A DNA stretch of 38,028 nt from Candidatus Methylobacter oryzae (GCA_945861405.1 CAMAUL010000028.1:1-38028); one strand, 5' to 3'; shown: positions 11,103 through 20,437, numbered from the stretch's first letter. Translations and numbers: made by a program. The notes: generated from the letters alone by a model not told the origin.

Positions 11103-11134
11103 ATAAAGGGTCTTTATAAGGGGTAGCATCAAAC

Positions 11135-11173
11135 AAAACGAGGAGTGCGGCTAGACCCGCTCCTCGTTTTTTT
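11135..11173 (+). terminator. Intrinsic terminator after nqrF
   Basis: The arms AAAACGAGGAG (plus CGG after a two-base bulge) at 11135-11150 pair with CCGCTCCTCGTTTT at 11157-11170, followed by more T residues (TTTTTTT). It separates nqrF from nqrM, which therefore depends on read-through or its own promoter. Confidence 0.8.
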
Positions 11174-11208
11174 ATTGTAGGCCTTTAACTATTTTACGAG
11201 GTGATACC

Positions 11209-11403
11209 ATGGCTTATTTTCTAGTGACTTTTGTGTTTATGGCTGTAGTTATTGCGATTATGGCGATAGGCGTTATTTTCGGCAGGCGCGCGATTAAAGG
11301 CTCCTGCGGCGGGGCTGCGAACAATGCGGATTGTGTTTGTGTGGAAAAATGTGATAAAAGAAAGAAGCTGGAAGCGGAAGCGAGTTTGAATCAAGGATCG
11401 TAA
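11209..11403 (+). CDS. nqrM: NQR maturation protein NqrM (DUF539)
   Basis: 64 residues. One membrane helix (about 2-24) is followed by FGRRAIKGSCGG and a cysteine cluster (C33, then NADCVCVEKC with three cysteines). This is the NqrM pattern; NqrM is needed to mature the NQR complex, probably by delivering iron for the NqrD/NqrE centre. Its place right behind nqrF is the usual one. A GAGGTGAT ribosome site precedes the ATG. Confidence 0.92.
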   Translation: MAYFLVTFVFMAVVIAIMAIGVIFGRRAIKGSCGGAANNADCVCVEKCDKRKKLEAEASLNQGS

Positions 11404-11437
11404 GTTATTTTGCAATAACAACAATCAGGAGATCACC

Positions 11438-11833
11438 ATGCTGGCAAAAATTACTGTTGAAGATTATATGTCGAAAAGATTGGTTACGCTTGGCAAGGAT
11501 ACCGAGGTGATTGATGCCGTAAAGAAATTATTGGATCATAAAATCACCAGCGCCCCGGTTGTCGATCAGCGGGGGTACTTACTGGGCATGTTTTCTGAAA
11601 AGGACGTGATGAACATTGTTTTGGAAACTGTTTACAACCAAAGCATGAGCGGCAAGGTTGGCGACTATATGACAACAGAAGTCATTAGCGTTGATGCCGA
11701 CTCCAGTATTGTAGATTTGGCGGAGAAGTTCCAGCAGACTTCAGTCAGAAGTTTTCCGGTTTTTCAGGGTAATGAACTGGTCGGGATAGTCAGTCGTACC
11801 GATGTCTTAAGGGCCTTGGCTTCAAATAATTAA
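11438..11833 (+). CDS. CBS-domain pair protein
   Basis: 131 residues, made almost wholly of two CBS domains (about 5-60 and 72-128). Landmarks are VEDYMSKRLVTLGKDTEVID, ITSAPVVDQRGYLLGMFSEKD and then VGDYMTTEVISVDADSSI, RSFPVFQGNELVGIVSRTDV. CBS pairs bind adenosine nucleotides and tune partner proteins. No partner domain is fused, so the target is unknown. The gene lies 34 bases after nqrM and may share its transcript. Confidence 0.9.
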   Translation: MLAKITVEDYMSKRLVTLGKDTEVIDAVKKLLDHKITSAPVVDQRGYLLGMFSEKDVMNIVLETVYNQSMSGKVGDYMTTEVISVDADSSIVDLAEKFQQTSVRSFPVFQGNELVGIVSRTDVLRALASNN

Positions 11834-11894
11834 AATTTCTGTTTGTTTATAACCGCTGCTGCGGCAGTTCCCGCATGGCTAGTGGACGAATCTA

Positions 11895-13343
11895 ATGAGC
11901 AGCACGCAAAGCTTTTATTGGCACGATTACGAAACTTTCGGTACTGACCCTCGAAGAGACTGGCCAGCCCAGTTTGCCGGGATTCGTACCGATTTTGATT
12001 TTAATGTCGTAGATGACCCTTTAGTCGTTTACTGCAAACCGGCGGCAGATTGCCTGCCTAATCCCGACGCCTGTTTAATTACCGGCATTACCCCACAGCT
12101 TGCCGAACAAAAAGGCGTTTGTGAGGCCGAGTTCATACGCCAGATTCATGACCAATTAGTCCAGCCCAATACCTGTACTTTGGGCTACAACAGCCTTCGT
12201 TTCGATGATGAGGTCACCCGCAACTGCCTGTATCGCAATTTTTACGATCCTTATGCAAGGGAGTGGCAAAACGGCAATTCCCGTTGGGATTTGATTGATG
12301 TACTCAGGGCGGCCAAGGCCTTGCGCCCGGAAGGTATCGTTTGGCCGGTTAACGGGGAGGGTGGCCCCAGTTTTAGGCTGGATCAACTTACTCAAGTCAA
12401 TAACATCGCCCATGAAGCTGCGCATGATGCGCTGTCTGATGTTTATGCCACAGTGGCAATCGCCAAATTAGTCAAACAAGCCCAGTCCAAGCTTTACGAG
12501 TTCCTGCTGCAACACCGGGTTAAGGTCGAGGTGCTTAACTTGCTTCAGTTTGGCAGCTTTAAGCCTGTGGTGCATATTTCAGGAAAGTATCCCGCCGTTA
12601 AAAACTGTTTAGCCGTTGTGCTGCCTGTTTGCAAGCATCCTACCAACACCAACGGCATAATCGTTTATGACCTGTCCGTTGATCCGGGGCCGATGCTTAG
12701 CTTGTCAGCGGAAGAAATCCAGCAAAGAATATTTACCGCAACGGCTGATCTGCCGGAAGGCGTGGCAAGAATTCCGCTAAAAACCGTGCATATCAACAAA
12801 TGTCCGGTCTTGGCGCCGGTGTCGGTTATCAGGCCGAATGATGCAGAGCGTCTCCAAATCGATCTGGCACAATGTTATGCCAACATCGACAAGATTAAAG
12901 CCGCTGCCGGATTGGCTGAAAAACTGGCGACTGTGTTTAGCGGTCAGAGTTACGCCGAACAGGACTCCGATCCCGACCTGGAAATATATAGCGGCGGCTT
13001 CTTTTCTGAAAACGATAAAAAGCAGATGATTAAAATCAGGGCTATGCCGCCTGAACAATTGTCCAAGTCTGCATTCAAATTTACCGACAGCCGCTTGCCG
13101 GAAATGCTGTTTAGATACCGCGCCAGAAATTATCCCCAAACCCTGAGCGCAGATGAACAACTCAGGTGGAATACATTTTGTATTGACCGGTTAACCGGGC
13201 GTCAGGTGGGCGGCGGTATTTTGCTCGATGATTATTTCAGGCGATTGGAGGAGCTGCGTAGCGCCGACAATGTAAATGCAGAGATTATTAACGCCTTGGA
13301 AGCCTATGCGCGTGAAAAAATGGCGGTGTTAGGCATAGTCTAA
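11895..13343 (+). CDS. sbcB: Exodeoxyribonuclease I
   Basis: 482 residues, the usual exonuclease I length. It degrades single-stranded DNA 3' to 5' and acts in recombination and mismatch repair. The DEDD nuclease domain begins at once (WHDYETFGTDPRRDWPAQFA, with D11 and E13), with further catalytic residues in LGYNSLRFDDEVTRN and AHDALSDVYATVAIA. The SH3-like and helical C-terminal domains follow, including RYRARNYPQTL near the end. It appears intact. Confidence 0.95.
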   Translation: MSSTQSFYWHDYETFGTDPRRDWPAQFAGIRTDFDFNVVDDPLVVYCKPAADCLPNPDACLITGITPQLAEQKGVCEAEFIRQIHDQLVQPNTCTLGYNSLRFDDEVTRNCLYRNFYDPYAREWQNGNSRWDLIDVLRAAKALRPEGIVWPVNGEGGPSFRLDQLTQVNNIAHEAAHDALSDVYATVAIAKLVKQAQSKLYEFLLQHRVKVEVLNLLQFGSFKPVVHISGKYPAVKNCLAVVLPVCKHPTNTNGIIVYDLSVDPGPMLSLSAEEIQQRIFTATADLPEGVARIPLKTVHINKCPVLAPVSVIRPNDAERLQIDLAQCYANIDKIKAAAGLAEKLATVFSGQSYAEQDSDPDLEIYSGGFFSENDKKQMIKIRAMPPEQLSKSAFKFTDSRLPEMLFRYRARNYPQTLSADEQLRWNTFCIDRLTGRQVGGGILLDDYFRRLEELRSADNVNAEIINALEAYAREKMAVLGIV

Positions 13344-13354
13344 TGAAATAGTGG

Positions 13355-13382
13355 TTGCCAAATGCTGAGAATGCTCTATAAT
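13355..13382 (+). promoter_or_regulatory. Sigma-70 promoter of the initiator tRNA
   Basis: TTGCCA at 13355-13360, a 16-base spacer, and a perfect TATAAT at 13377-13382. The tRNA begins 13 bases after the -10 box. It probably also drives the rimP-nusA-infB block by read-through, as in enteric bacteria. Confidence 0.8.
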
Positions 13383-13395
13383 GCCCAGAATCAAT

Positions 13396-13472
<77 letters not shown>

Positions 13473-13480
13473 TATAGAAC

Positions 13481-13545
13481 TGCACGGACAGATATCTGCT
13501 CCTCGGTAATTGCTCCTGCATTACTCTACCTCCTGCAGTCGTGCA
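13481..13545. repeat. Dispersed repeat with short inverted arms, copy 1
   Basis: The core (about 13499-13539) carries TTGCTCCTGCAT followed by CTCTACCTCCTGCA. A closely similar core lies at 28470-28520 on the same strand. Here the core is flanked by TGCACG (13481-13486) and CGTGCA (13540-13545); the other copy has quite different flanking arms. It sits in the leader between the tRNA and rimP. Confidence 0.7.
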
Positions 13546-13611
13546 AAATCTGCATTCGCCACATCCATGTGGCTTAAGCAGGAATAAGATGGCCGAATGA
13601 AGCGGTTGCCG

Positions 13612-13637
13612 GGAACCCCATTTTGGGGTTTTTTATT
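13612..13637 (+). terminator. Intrinsic terminator 1 in the rimP leader
   Basis: The arms AACCCCA (13614-13620) and TGGGGTT (13624-13630) are followed by TTTTT. It lies between the tRNA and rimP and may end tRNA transcripts while letting part of the polymerase pass into the nusA operon. Confidence 0.7.
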
Positions 13638-13680
13638 TTCTGGGCTTTGGTGATTAAAAGCTCAGTGTGGTTGTTAATGG

Positions 13681-13704
13681 AAGAGCCGAAGGCTCTTTTT
13701 TTTT
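13681..13704 (+). terminator. Intrinsic terminator 2 just before rimP
   Basis: The arms AAGAGCC (13681-13687) and GGCTCTT (13691-13697) with a 3-base loop are followed by a run of T. It is only 23 bases before the rimP start. Two terminators in this leader fit the known scheme in which NusA lowers its own operon by promoting termination upstream. Confidence 0.7.
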
Positions 13705-13726
13705 GTGCGAAAGTAAGTGAGGAAAA

Positions 13727-14251
13727 ATGAAACAGGCTCCTGAGCATTTGGTTAATCTGATTGAGCCAATTGTTGAAGGTTTAGGTTATGAATGCGTAGG
13801 CATTGAATATAATCCTCATCCTAAACATGGGTGCTTAAGAATCTATATTGATAGCGAAAACGGAATTCTGGTTGAAGACTGCACTAAGGTCAGCCATCAA
13901 ATCAGCGGGGTCATGGATGTGGAAGACCCTATATTAGGCAACTATTCTTTGGAGATTTCTTCGCCGGGCGAAGATCGGCCTTTCTTTAAAGTGAGCCAGT
14001 TCGAACGGTATATTGGCAGTACGGTGTCGGTGCATTTATTTAAAGCCATCGATGGACGTAGAAAAATTACAGGCCTGATCGAAAGAGTTGAAGGCGACAT
14101 TATTACCCTTCGACAGGCTCAGGACGGGCGCTTACAGGAAGGCGATCAGGTTTTTGAGGTTCCATTTATCGCGATGAGCAAAGCGCGTTTGGTTCCTGAG
14201 TCCCGTGTATTTAAACAAAGCATTGAAAAAGGAGGACGCAGTGGCAAATAA
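13727..14251 (+). CDS. rimP: Ribosome maturation factor RimP
   Basis: 174 residues against about 150 in E. coli. RimP assists maturation of the 30S subunit. The family segments are visible: [46 protein letters not shown] and [14 protein letters not shown] in the N-terminal domain, and the SH3-like C-terminal domain ending in KARLVPE. Part of the extra length is an in-frame insert at about residues 127-136 (RQAQDGRLQ), encoded by a TTCGACAGGCTCAGGAC-type dispersed repeat; the rest is a short C-terminal tail that overlaps nusA by 11 bases. Confidence 0.95.
   Translation: MKQAPEHLVNLIEPIVEGLGYECVGIEYNPHPKHGCLRIYIDSENGILVEDCTKVSHQISGVMDVEDPILGNYSLEISSPGEDRPFFKVSQFERYIGSTVSVHLFKAIDGRRKITGLIERVEGDIITLRQAQDGRLQEGDQVFEVPFIAMSKARLVPESRVFKQSIEKGGRSGK
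14106..14130 (+). repeat. Dispersed repeat inserted in frame within rimP
   Basis: The bases CCTTCGACAGGCTCAGGACG belong to a type of short repeat often seen between genes in bacteria. Here they are read through in frame, in a surface loop of the RimP C-terminal domain between DIITL and FEVPF. Confidence 0.55.
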
Positions 14252-15758
14252 AGAAATTTTGTTGGTGGTGGATGTTTTTTCTAATGAAAAAGATATTGAA
14301 AAAGAGATTATTTTTGAAGCCATAGAATCCGCATTGGAAGCCGCTACAATCAAGCGTCACGCGAACCAAATTAAAGCCCGTGTCAGCATCGATAGAAAAA
14401 CCGGCGACTACGTTACCTATAGAGTCTGGGAAGTGGTTGATGCCAACCCTCAAATTGACGGCGATGTGGAGTTTCCGGAAACGCAGGTATTGCTGGAAGT
14501 TGCAAGACTTGATAATCCGGATGTCCAAGTCGGTGATCTGGTGGAAGAAGAAATCGAATCCGTCGATTTTGGACGCATCGCGGCGCAAACGGCCAAGCAG
14601 GTTATCATTCACAAAGTCAGGGAAGCCGAGCGCAAGAAAATTGTTGACGCTTATCAGAGTCGCGTGGGCGAACTGATCACAGGTATCGTCAAGCGTATTG
14701 AAAAGGGCAGCGTCTATCTGGATTTGGGCGGACATGTAGAAGCGTATATTGCCAAGGAAGACATGATTCCGCGTGAAGCCATTCGTATTGGCGACAGAAT
14801 CCGGGGTTATTTGAAGGATGTGCGTTCAGAGCCGCGCGGCCCGCAATTGTTTGTTAGTCGGACGGCACCTGAATTGCTGATTGCGTTGTTTCGCCTTGAA
14901 GTGCCTGAAGTGGGCGAGGGCATGATCGAGGTGATGGGGGCTGCGCGCGATCCCGGTTCCAGAGCCAAAATTGCGGTCAAAGGCAATGATCCCAGATTGG
15001 ATCCGGTTGGCGCGTGCGTCGGCATGAGAGGTTCGAGAGTGCAGTCGGTTTCGAATGAACTGGCCGGAGAGCGCGTTGACATTATCCTTTGGAATGCTAG
15101 CGAGGCTCAGTTCGTGATTAATGCGATGTCGCCGGCTGAAATCCAGTCTATCGTTGTCGATGAAGATAGACACAGCATGGATCTGGCGGTCAGCTCGGAT
15201 AATTTGTCCCAGGCCATAGGCCGCGGCGGACAAAATGTACGTCTTGCCACGCAGTTGACGGGTTGGGAGCTGAATGTGATCGATGCCTCCAAGGCGGAAG
15301 AAAACAGCGAAGCCGAGGCTGACAAAATAAAGCAGTTGTTTGTCGAGCAGTTGGATGTCGATGAAGATATTGCCTTGATTCTGGTTGAAGAGGGTTTTAA
15401 TACGGTTGAAGAGATCGCCTATGTTCCGGTCAGTGAAATGCTGGAAATTGAAGGCTTTGACGAAGATCTTGTTAATGCGCTCAGAAGCCGCGCTAAAGAT
15501 GCCTTGCTGATTAGCGCCATTGCCGCCGAAGAAAAAATAGAAACGGCGGAGCCCGCACAGGATTTGCTGGAAATGGAAGGTATGGACAAGGATTTGGCTT
15601 ATGATATGGCAAGTCACGGCATTATTACGATGGATGATTTGGCAGAGCAGGCGGTAGATGATTTGTTGGGTTTTGCAGGAATGAATGAAGATCGGGCGGC
15701 AAAGTTGATTATGAAGGCGCGTGAGCCTTGGTTTGCTGAGGAACAGGCGAGTAGGTAA
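14241..15758 (+). CDS. nusA: Transcription termination/antitermination factor NusA
   Basis: 505 residues from the GTG at 14241, chosen because a strong GGAGGA ribosome site lies at 14231-14236 and the protein then begins with the family start [16 protein letters not shown]; the longer frame would begin 12 codons earlier inside rimP. NusA binds RNA polymerase and controls pausing and termination. Domains: N-terminal polymerase-binding (1-125), S1 (about 135-200, [20 protein letters not shown]), KH1 and KH2 (about 205-345, [12 protein letters not shown] and [15 protein letters not shown]), then two acidic C-terminal repeats (about 365-495), the arrangement of gammaproteobacterial NusA. Confidence 0.97.
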   Translation: MANKEILLVVDVFSNEKDIEKEIIFEAIESALEAATIKRHANQIKARVSIDRKTGDYVTYRVWEVVDANPQIDGDVEFPETQVLLEVARLDNPDVQVGDLVEEEIESVDFGRIAAQTAKQVIIHKVREAERKKIVDAYQSRVGELITGIVKRIEKGSVYLDLGGHVEAYIAKEDMIPREAIRIGDRIRGYLKDVRSEPRGPQLFVSRTAPELLIALFRLEVPEVGEGMIEVMGAARDPGSRAKIAVKGNDPRLDPVGACVGMRGSRVQSVSNELAGERVDIILWNASEAQFVINAMSPAEIQSIVVDEDRHSMDLAVSSDNLSQAIGRGGQNVRLATQLTGWELNVIDASKAEENSEAEADKIKQLFVEQLDVDEDIALILVEEGFNTVEEIAYVPVSEMLEIEGFDEDLVNALRSRAKDALLISAIAAEEKIETAEPAQDLLEMEGMDKDLAYDMASHGIITMDDLAEQAVDDLLGFAGMNEDRAAKLIMKAREPWFAEEQASR

Positions 15759-15768
15759 GGGGGTTGAA

Positions 15769-18369
15769 ATGAGTAATAAAACGGTACGGCAATTAGCTGA
15801 GGTGGTAAAAATACCTCTGGAACGACTATTAGAGCAGCTGAAAGAAGCGGGATTATCTGCCAGCGCCCCTGATGATGTCATCAATGAAGACGAAAAGATG
15901 CAGCTGCTTGCGCATCTGCGCAAACGCCATGGCAAGGATGAGGGCGAGGCCGAAGGTACGCTGAAACGGGTGACGCTAAAACGTAGAACTGTGAGCGAGC
16001 TGAAGCAGGCCAGCGCCCCCGGCAGCACAACCAAAACGATCAGCGTTGAAGTCCGCAAACAGAAAACCTATATCAAGCGTAGCGAAGTCGCCGATACTGA
16101 CGAACAAAGAAATCTGGATTTGGCTAAATCCGCTCTTAAAGAGCAGGTGGCGCAACAAGCCGAAACGGCTCCGGCAGTTGAAGGGCAGGTAAAGGCAAAA
16201 GAAGTCGTTTCAGAACAAAATATAGAAGTTGTAGCAGTGCCCGAAACTAAACCTGCTGTCGAAGTCGTTATTGAGCCTTCATCCCCGGTAGCCGAAGAGA
16301 AAATTGAAGCCCTGTCGATTATTGAAGAACAGGCAATTGACCACGAACAACCGCTTAAAGCCAAAGAATCGTCAGAAGCCAGAAAAAAACAGCAGGAAAA
16401 AGATCAGCGGCTTGAAGAGTCCATCAAAAGAAATGCTGACAAGGTAAGGCAGCAGGCATCTGCCAAGCAAGAAACGCTGCATAGAAAAAAACAGGAAGAG
16501 GGATCTGGCGGCAGAGACAGCAGAAAACCTAAGAAAAAAGGCAAGAAGACCGAGCGGGTCAATGTAAACTCCGACGGCAAGCATCAGTTTGAAATGCCGG
16601 TTGAACCTATCGTAAAAGAGGTCGCCATACCGGAAATGATTATGGTGTCCGACCTTGCGCAAAAGATGAGCGTTAAAGCCGCGATGGTGATCAAACACCT
16701 GATGAAGCTCGGCATTATGGCGACTATCAATCAGAGCATAGACCAGGAAACTGCGGTCATTTTGGTTGAAGAAATGGGTCACAAAGCCATCATGCAGAGT
16801 GATGACGATCTTGAGCAGGAAATGCTGGCCGAGGCGCAGGAAGAAGACAACCGCGTGGAATTACCGCGAGCGCCGATTGTTACCATCATGGGGCATGTCG
16901 ATCACGGTAAAACCTCGTTGCTGGATTATATCCGTAAAACCCGCGTTGCAGCAGGTGAAGCGGGCGGAATTACCCAGCATATCGGCGCCTATCAGGTCAA
17001 AACCGATCACGGTTCGGTAACCTTTTTGGATACGCCGGGTCACGCGGCATTTACCGCCATGCGTGCCAGAGGCGCGGATGTTACCGACGTGGTAATTGTC
17101 GTGGTTGCAGCCGATGACGGCGTGATGCCGCAAACCAAGGAAGCGGTTGAGCACGCAAGAGCGGCCAATGTGCCGATTATTGTGGCGATGAATAAGATCG
17201 ATAAGCCTGACGCGAATCCTGAAAAAGTGATGCAGGAGCTGTCTACCATTAACGTGCTGGCCGAAGAGTGGGGCGGCGATGTGCAGTTCCTGAAGATTTC
17301 GGCAAAAACCGGCGAAGGCATCGACGACTTAATCGAAGCTTTAATTGTACAGACTGAAATTCTTGAGTTGAAAGCGCCTGTTGAAGGCGCGGCATCCGGT
17401 ATCGTTATTGAATCAAGGCTTGATAAAGGTCGCGGCGTCGTGGCTACGGTGCTGATTCAAAAAGGTACATTGGAAAGCGGTCAAATGGTGCTGTGCGGCC
17501 ATGAATACGGTCGTGTTCGAGCCATGTTTAACGAGAACGGTATCGCTATTAAAGAAGCCGGGCCTTGTGCGCCGGTTGAGATTCTAGGGCTTTCGGGGCC
17601 ACCGAATGCCGGTGATGAATTTTTAGTGGTGCAAAACGAGCGTATCGCCAAAGATCTGGCCAAGCATCGCGAAGACCGCAAAAAACTGTCCCGCCATGCC
17701 GTGCAACATGCCTCTAAACTGGAGGACGTATTCTCCAGAATGGCCACAGGTGAACTTGCCAGCGTCAACTTGGTGCTTAAAACCGATGTTCAGGGCAGCC
17801 TGGAAGCATTGCGTAGCTCTTTGATTGCGCTATCGAATGACGAAGTCGAAGTTAAAGTTGTTTTCGGCGGCGTGGGCGGCATTAATGAAGGCGATGCAAA
17901 TTTGGCCTTGGCTTCCGGTGCGATTCTGATGGGCTTTAATGTCCGGGCTGACGCGACCGCTCGAAGACTGATCGAAGAAAAAGGCATCGACCTGCATTAC
18001 TACAGCATCATTTATGAAGCGATTGATGAGGTCAAAAAAGCCATCAGCGGTATGTTGGCTCCTGAAATCAAAGAGCAGATTGTCGGTCTTGCCGAAGTGC
18101 GCGATGTATTTAAATCGCCAAAATTCGGCGCAGTTGCCGGCTGTATGGTCATTGACGGTTTTGTTAAGAGAAGCTTGCCGATACGGGTTCTGCGTGAAAA
18201 CGTGGTGATTTATGAAGGGCAGTTGGAATCTTTACGTCGCTTTAAAGATGATGCGGCCGAAGTCAAGATGGGCATGGAATGCGGTATCGGGGTGAAAAAT
18301 TACAACGATGTGCAGCCCGGCGATCAGATCGAAGTGTTTGAACGTATTGAAGTAAAGCGGGAACTGTAA
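15769..18369 (+). CDS. infB: Translation initiation factor IF-2
   Basis: 866 residues from the ATG at 15769 (the open frame extends 16 codons upstream into nusA). IF-2 is the GTPase that places initiator tRNA on the ribosome, fitting its co-location with tRNA-fMet. The N terminus (1-50) is the small IF2_N domain ([19 protein letters not shown]), followed by a long charged linker (100-270) and a second IF2_N domain (about 290-340). The G domain has [12 protein letters not shown] (from residue 375), DTPGHAAF (about 421) and NKIDKPDA (about 475). The C-terminal domains that bind fMet-tRNA follow. It is intact. Confidence 0.97.
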   Translation: MSNKTVRQLAEVVKIPLERLLEQLKEAGLSASAPDDVINEDEKMQLLAHLRKRHGKDEGEAEGTLKRVTLKRRTVSELKQASAPGSTTKTISVEVRKQKTYIKRSEVADTDEQRNLDLAKSALKEQVAQQAETAPAVEGQVKAKEVVSEQNIEVVAVPETKPAVEVVIEPSSPVAEEKIEALSIIEEQAIDHEQPLKAKESSEARKKQQEKDQRLEESIKRNADKVRQQASAKQETLHRKKQEEGSGGRDSRKPKKKGKKTERVNVNSDGKHQFEMPVEPIVKEVAIPEMIMVSDLAQKMSVKAAMVIKHLMKLGIMATINQSIDQETAVILVEEMGHKAIMQSDDDLEQEMLAEAQEEDNRVELPRAPIVTIMGHVDHGKTSLLDYIRKTRVAAGEAGGITQHIGAYQVKTDHGSVTFLDTPGHAAFTAMRARGADVTDVVIVVVAADDGVMPQTKEAVEHARAANVPIIVAMNKIDKPDANPEKVMQELSTINVLAEEWGGDVQFLKISAKTGEGIDDLIEALIVQTEILELKAPVEGAASGIVIESRLDKGRGVVATVLIQKGTLESGQMVLCGHEYGRVRAMFNENGIAIKEAGPCAPVEILGLSGPPNAGDEFLVVQNERIAKDLAKHREDRKKLSRHAVQHASKLEDVFSRMATGELASVNLVLKTDVQGSLEALRSSLIALSNDEVEVKVVFGGVGGINEGDANLALASGAILMGFNVRADATARRLIEEKGIDLHYYSIIYEAIDEVKKAISGMLAPEIKEQIVGLAEVRDVFKSPKFGAVAGCMVIDGFVKRSLPIRVLRENVVIYEGQLESLRRFKDDAAEVKMGMECGIGVKNYNDVQPGDQIEVFERIEVKREL

Positions 18370-18373
18370 CCTG

Positions 18374-18739
18374 ATGGCAAGAGAATTTGGCCGTAATGCC
18401 CGCGTTTCATCGCAGATGCAAAAAGAGCTTTCTTTGGTTCTGCAACGCGATATTGACGATTCCAGGCTGGGCTTTATTACCATTAATGAAGTTGTCGTGA
18501 CTAAAGATTTGGCCGTTGCCAAGGTGTATGTCACCGTTTTGAATGTTGACGAGGCGGGCAAGAAAGCCAACGTTAAATTGCTGAACGAGATGTCGCCGGT
18601 GATACGCCATCAACTTGCCAAAAGGATGCGTTTGCGGCATATCTCTGACTTGCGCTTTCATTACGATGATTCGTTCGATACCGGGATGCGGGTTGCTGAG
18701 TTGCTGAGTGATGTGGATAAACGTGACGAAATAAAATAG
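18374..18739 (+). CDS. rbfA: Ribosome-binding factor A
   Basis: 121 residues with a KH-like fold; a late 30S assembly factor. Landmarks are RVSSQMQKELSLVLQR, GFITINEVVVTKDLAVAKVY, LAKRMRLRHISDLRFHYDDS and the AELL ending. It begins four bases after infB and is clearly in the same operon. Confidence 0.95.
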   Translation: MAREFGRNARVSSQMQKELSLVLQRDIDDSRLGFITINEVVVTKDLAVAKVYVTVLNVDEAGKKANVKLLNEMSPVIRHQLAKRMRLRHISDLRFHYDDSFDTGMRVAELLSDVDKRDEIK

Positions 18740-18995
18740 AACACGGATGACGCAGATTGGACGGATTTACACGGATTTTTAAAAAATCGTAGGGTGCGCT
18801 GTGCGCACCAAGGGTGCATTAACTTATGATTAAGTCATGGCGTAGATAAGTGAAATTCACGCAGCAATTTTGGTGGATGCGCTACGCTTATCCACCCTAC
18901 CAGTCTGATAATGAGATGAATAATTATTTGGCAAAAATAAAACGCCATAGATTATATCTGTGTAAATCCGTTTAAATCCGTGTCATCCGTGTTCC
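18739..18995. repeat. Nested inverted repeats between rbfA and truB
   Basis: The outer arms share AACACGGATGAC and CGGATTTACAC (about 18740-18771 and, inverted, 18960-18994), with a variable middle. Inside lies a second inverted pair, GTAGGGTG (18789-18796) and CACCCTAC (18893-18900). Nothing codes here. It is about 255 bases long, MITE-like in shape, and sits within an essential operon, so the transcript probably reads through a long hairpin. Confidence 0.7.
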
Positions 18996-19005
18996 ATTAT
19001 CATAC

Positions 19006-19941
19006 ATGAGCAAACGCAAATCCGGCCTTAACATCCACGGCATTTTGTTATTGGATAAGCGCCTGGGAGTTTCTTCAAACAAAGCCTTGCAAGAAGTCAG
19101 GCGCTTGTTTAATGCCAACAAGGCTGGGCATACCGGCAGTCTCGACCCATTAGCCACCGGCTTGTTGCCGCTTTGTTTCGGCGAAGCGACCAAGGTGTCG
19201 GCGTTGATGCTCGATGACAATAAACGTTATCAGGTTGTGGTTCAGCTCGGGGTGATGACCGATACCGGCGATCTTGAAGGCGCAGTGATAGAGACTAAGC
19301 CTGTGCCTGAGTTATCTATTGACGATGTACTATCCTGTCTGGAAAAATTTACCGGCGAAATCGATCAAGTTCCCCCTATGTATTCGGCTTTAAAGCTTAA
19401 CGGCAAAAAGCTTTATGAACTGGCACGGGAAGGTATAACTGTTGAACGTAAAGCCAGGCATATCACCATATTTGAACTGAAGCTGCTGACGGATTCCCAT
19501 GCTTTAGCTCGGGAACCGGATCAATTGATGCTCGAAGTCCATTGCTCAAAAGGCACTTATATCCGCTCGCTGGCCGAAGACATCGGTTATTTTCTGGGCT
19601 GCGGCGCAACGGTAAAGGAATTGCGGCGACTGGAGGCGGGGCAATTCAACATTGAAAACGCCAGAACCATCGAACAGTTGACGGCAATGGATCAGCCGAG
19701 CCTGCTTCAATGCCTGATTAATGCCGATAAGCCGCTGGAAGCTTTGCCCGCCGTGCAGTTGACTGATGAACAGACTATCTGCATAAAGCACGGTCAGTTA
19801 CTCGACCTCCTTGCGCTCCCAAGCTGTAATGTGGGAACGAGGCAGGGCACGGTGCGCATGTATAATGATGCCGTGTTTTTAGGCTTGGGGGAAATGCGTT
19901 TAGATGGTAAACTAGCACCGAAAAAGTTGTTTAATATGTAA
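19006..19941 (+). CDS. truB: tRNA pseudouridine(55) synthase TruB
   Basis: 311 residues. TruB makes pseudouridine 55 in the T loop of tRNAs. Motifs: GILLLDKRLGVSSNKALQEV, GHTGSLDPLATGLLPLCFGE (with the catalytic aspartate in SLDPLA), QVPPMYSALKLNGKKLYELA, CSKGTYIRSLAEDIG and the C-terminal LGLGEM...LAPKKLF. A segment around residues 266-280 (LDLLALPSCNVGTRQ) is not typical for the family and is encoded by a palindromic repeat. The rest is standard. Confidence 0.95.
   Translation: MSKRKSGLNIHGILLLDKRLGVSSNKALQEVRRLFNANKAGHTGSLDPLATGLLPLCFGEATKVSALMLDDNKRYQVVVQLGVMTDTGDLEGAVIETKPVPELSIDDVLSCLEKFTGEIDQVPPMYSALKLNGKKLYELAREGITVERKARHITIFELKLLTDSHALAREPDQLMLEVHCSKGTYIRSLAEDIGYFLGCGATVKELRRLEAGQFNIENARTIEQLTAMDQPSLLQCLINADKPLEALPAVQLTDEQTICIKHGQLLDLLALPSCNVGTRQGTVRMYNDAVFLGLGEMRLDGKLAPKKLFNM
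19801..19845 (+). repeat. Palindromic repeat in frame within truB
   Basis: An imperfect palindrome CTCCCAAGCT..TGTGGGAACGAG lies at about 19816-19842, related to the GTTCCCAAGC/GCTTGGGAAC element seen in hrpA (34861-34884) and at 23683-23934. It is translated in frame near the C terminus of TruB, just before the final VRMYN strand. Confidence 0.6.
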
Positions 19942-20013
19942 GGGCGGATTCGTCCCTACAGCAGAAGAATACACCGGCTTCTACACCCTATCGTGGAAGC
20001 AGTGTAGTTAAGG

Positions 20014-20045
20014 AGTCGCCAATCATGGCGGCTTTATTTTTAATT
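20014..20045 (+). terminator. Probable intrinsic terminator between truB and rpsO
   Basis: The arms AGTCGCC (20014-20020) and GGCGGCT (20027-20033) with one G-T pair and a 6-base loop are followed by a T-rich run. It lies 36 bases before rpsO. Confidence 0.5.
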
Positions 20046-20068
20046 TTTAATCTAAATAGGGATTACAA

Positions 20069-20338
20069 ATGCCATTTACAGCAGAACAAAAAAAAGCGGT
20101 CGTTGAGGCCTATCGTCAATCAGAAACCGACACCGGTTCGCCTGAAGTACAAGTCGCTTTATTGACAGCGCACATCACTCATTTGACTCCGCATTTTGCA
20201 GAACACAAAAAAGACAACCATTCACGTCGCGGATTGTTGCGTATGGTTAACCAGCGTCGCAAGTTGCTGGATTATCTAAAGAATAAAGACCTAAACCGTT
20301 ACCGTACGTTGATTGAACGTCTCGGGTTACGTAAATAA
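20069..20338 (+). CDS. rpsO: 30S ribosomal protein S15
   Basis: 89 residues, the exact family length. S15 binds the central domain of 16S rRNA. Landmarks: [54 protein letters not shown] and the GLRK end. As in other Gammaproteobacteria it precedes pnp. Confidence 0.98.
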   Translation: MPFTAEQKKAVVEAYRQSETDTGSPEVQVALLTAHITHLTPHFAEHKKDNHSRRGLLRMVNQRRKLLDYLKNKDLNRYRTLIERLGLRK

Positions 20339-20348
20339 AAGAACAAAG

Positions 20349-20380
20349 AAACGGCACATAACTTTGTGCCGTTTTTGTTT
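20349..20380 (+). terminator. Intrinsic terminator between rpsO and pnp
   Basis: The perfect arms AAACGGCAC (20349-20357) and GTGCCGTTT (20366-20374) are followed by TTGTTTT. It likely gives separate rpsO and rpsO-pnp transcripts; in E. coli the rpsO-pnp gap is a processing site for RNase III, and this hairpin could serve a similar end. Confidence 0.75.
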
Positions 20381-20437
20381 TACACTTCATGGATTGAACA
20401 ACAATCAATTAACCAACCTACGCAAAGGAACCTTATA

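Noticed and set aside
14826..16058. Open frame of 410 codons on the minus strand, antisense to nusA and infB
   Set aside because: It lies wholly opposite two clear, highly conserved genes. Its translation has no family pattern, is rich in Ser, Arg and Leu as expected of a complement frame, and no ribosome site was seen.
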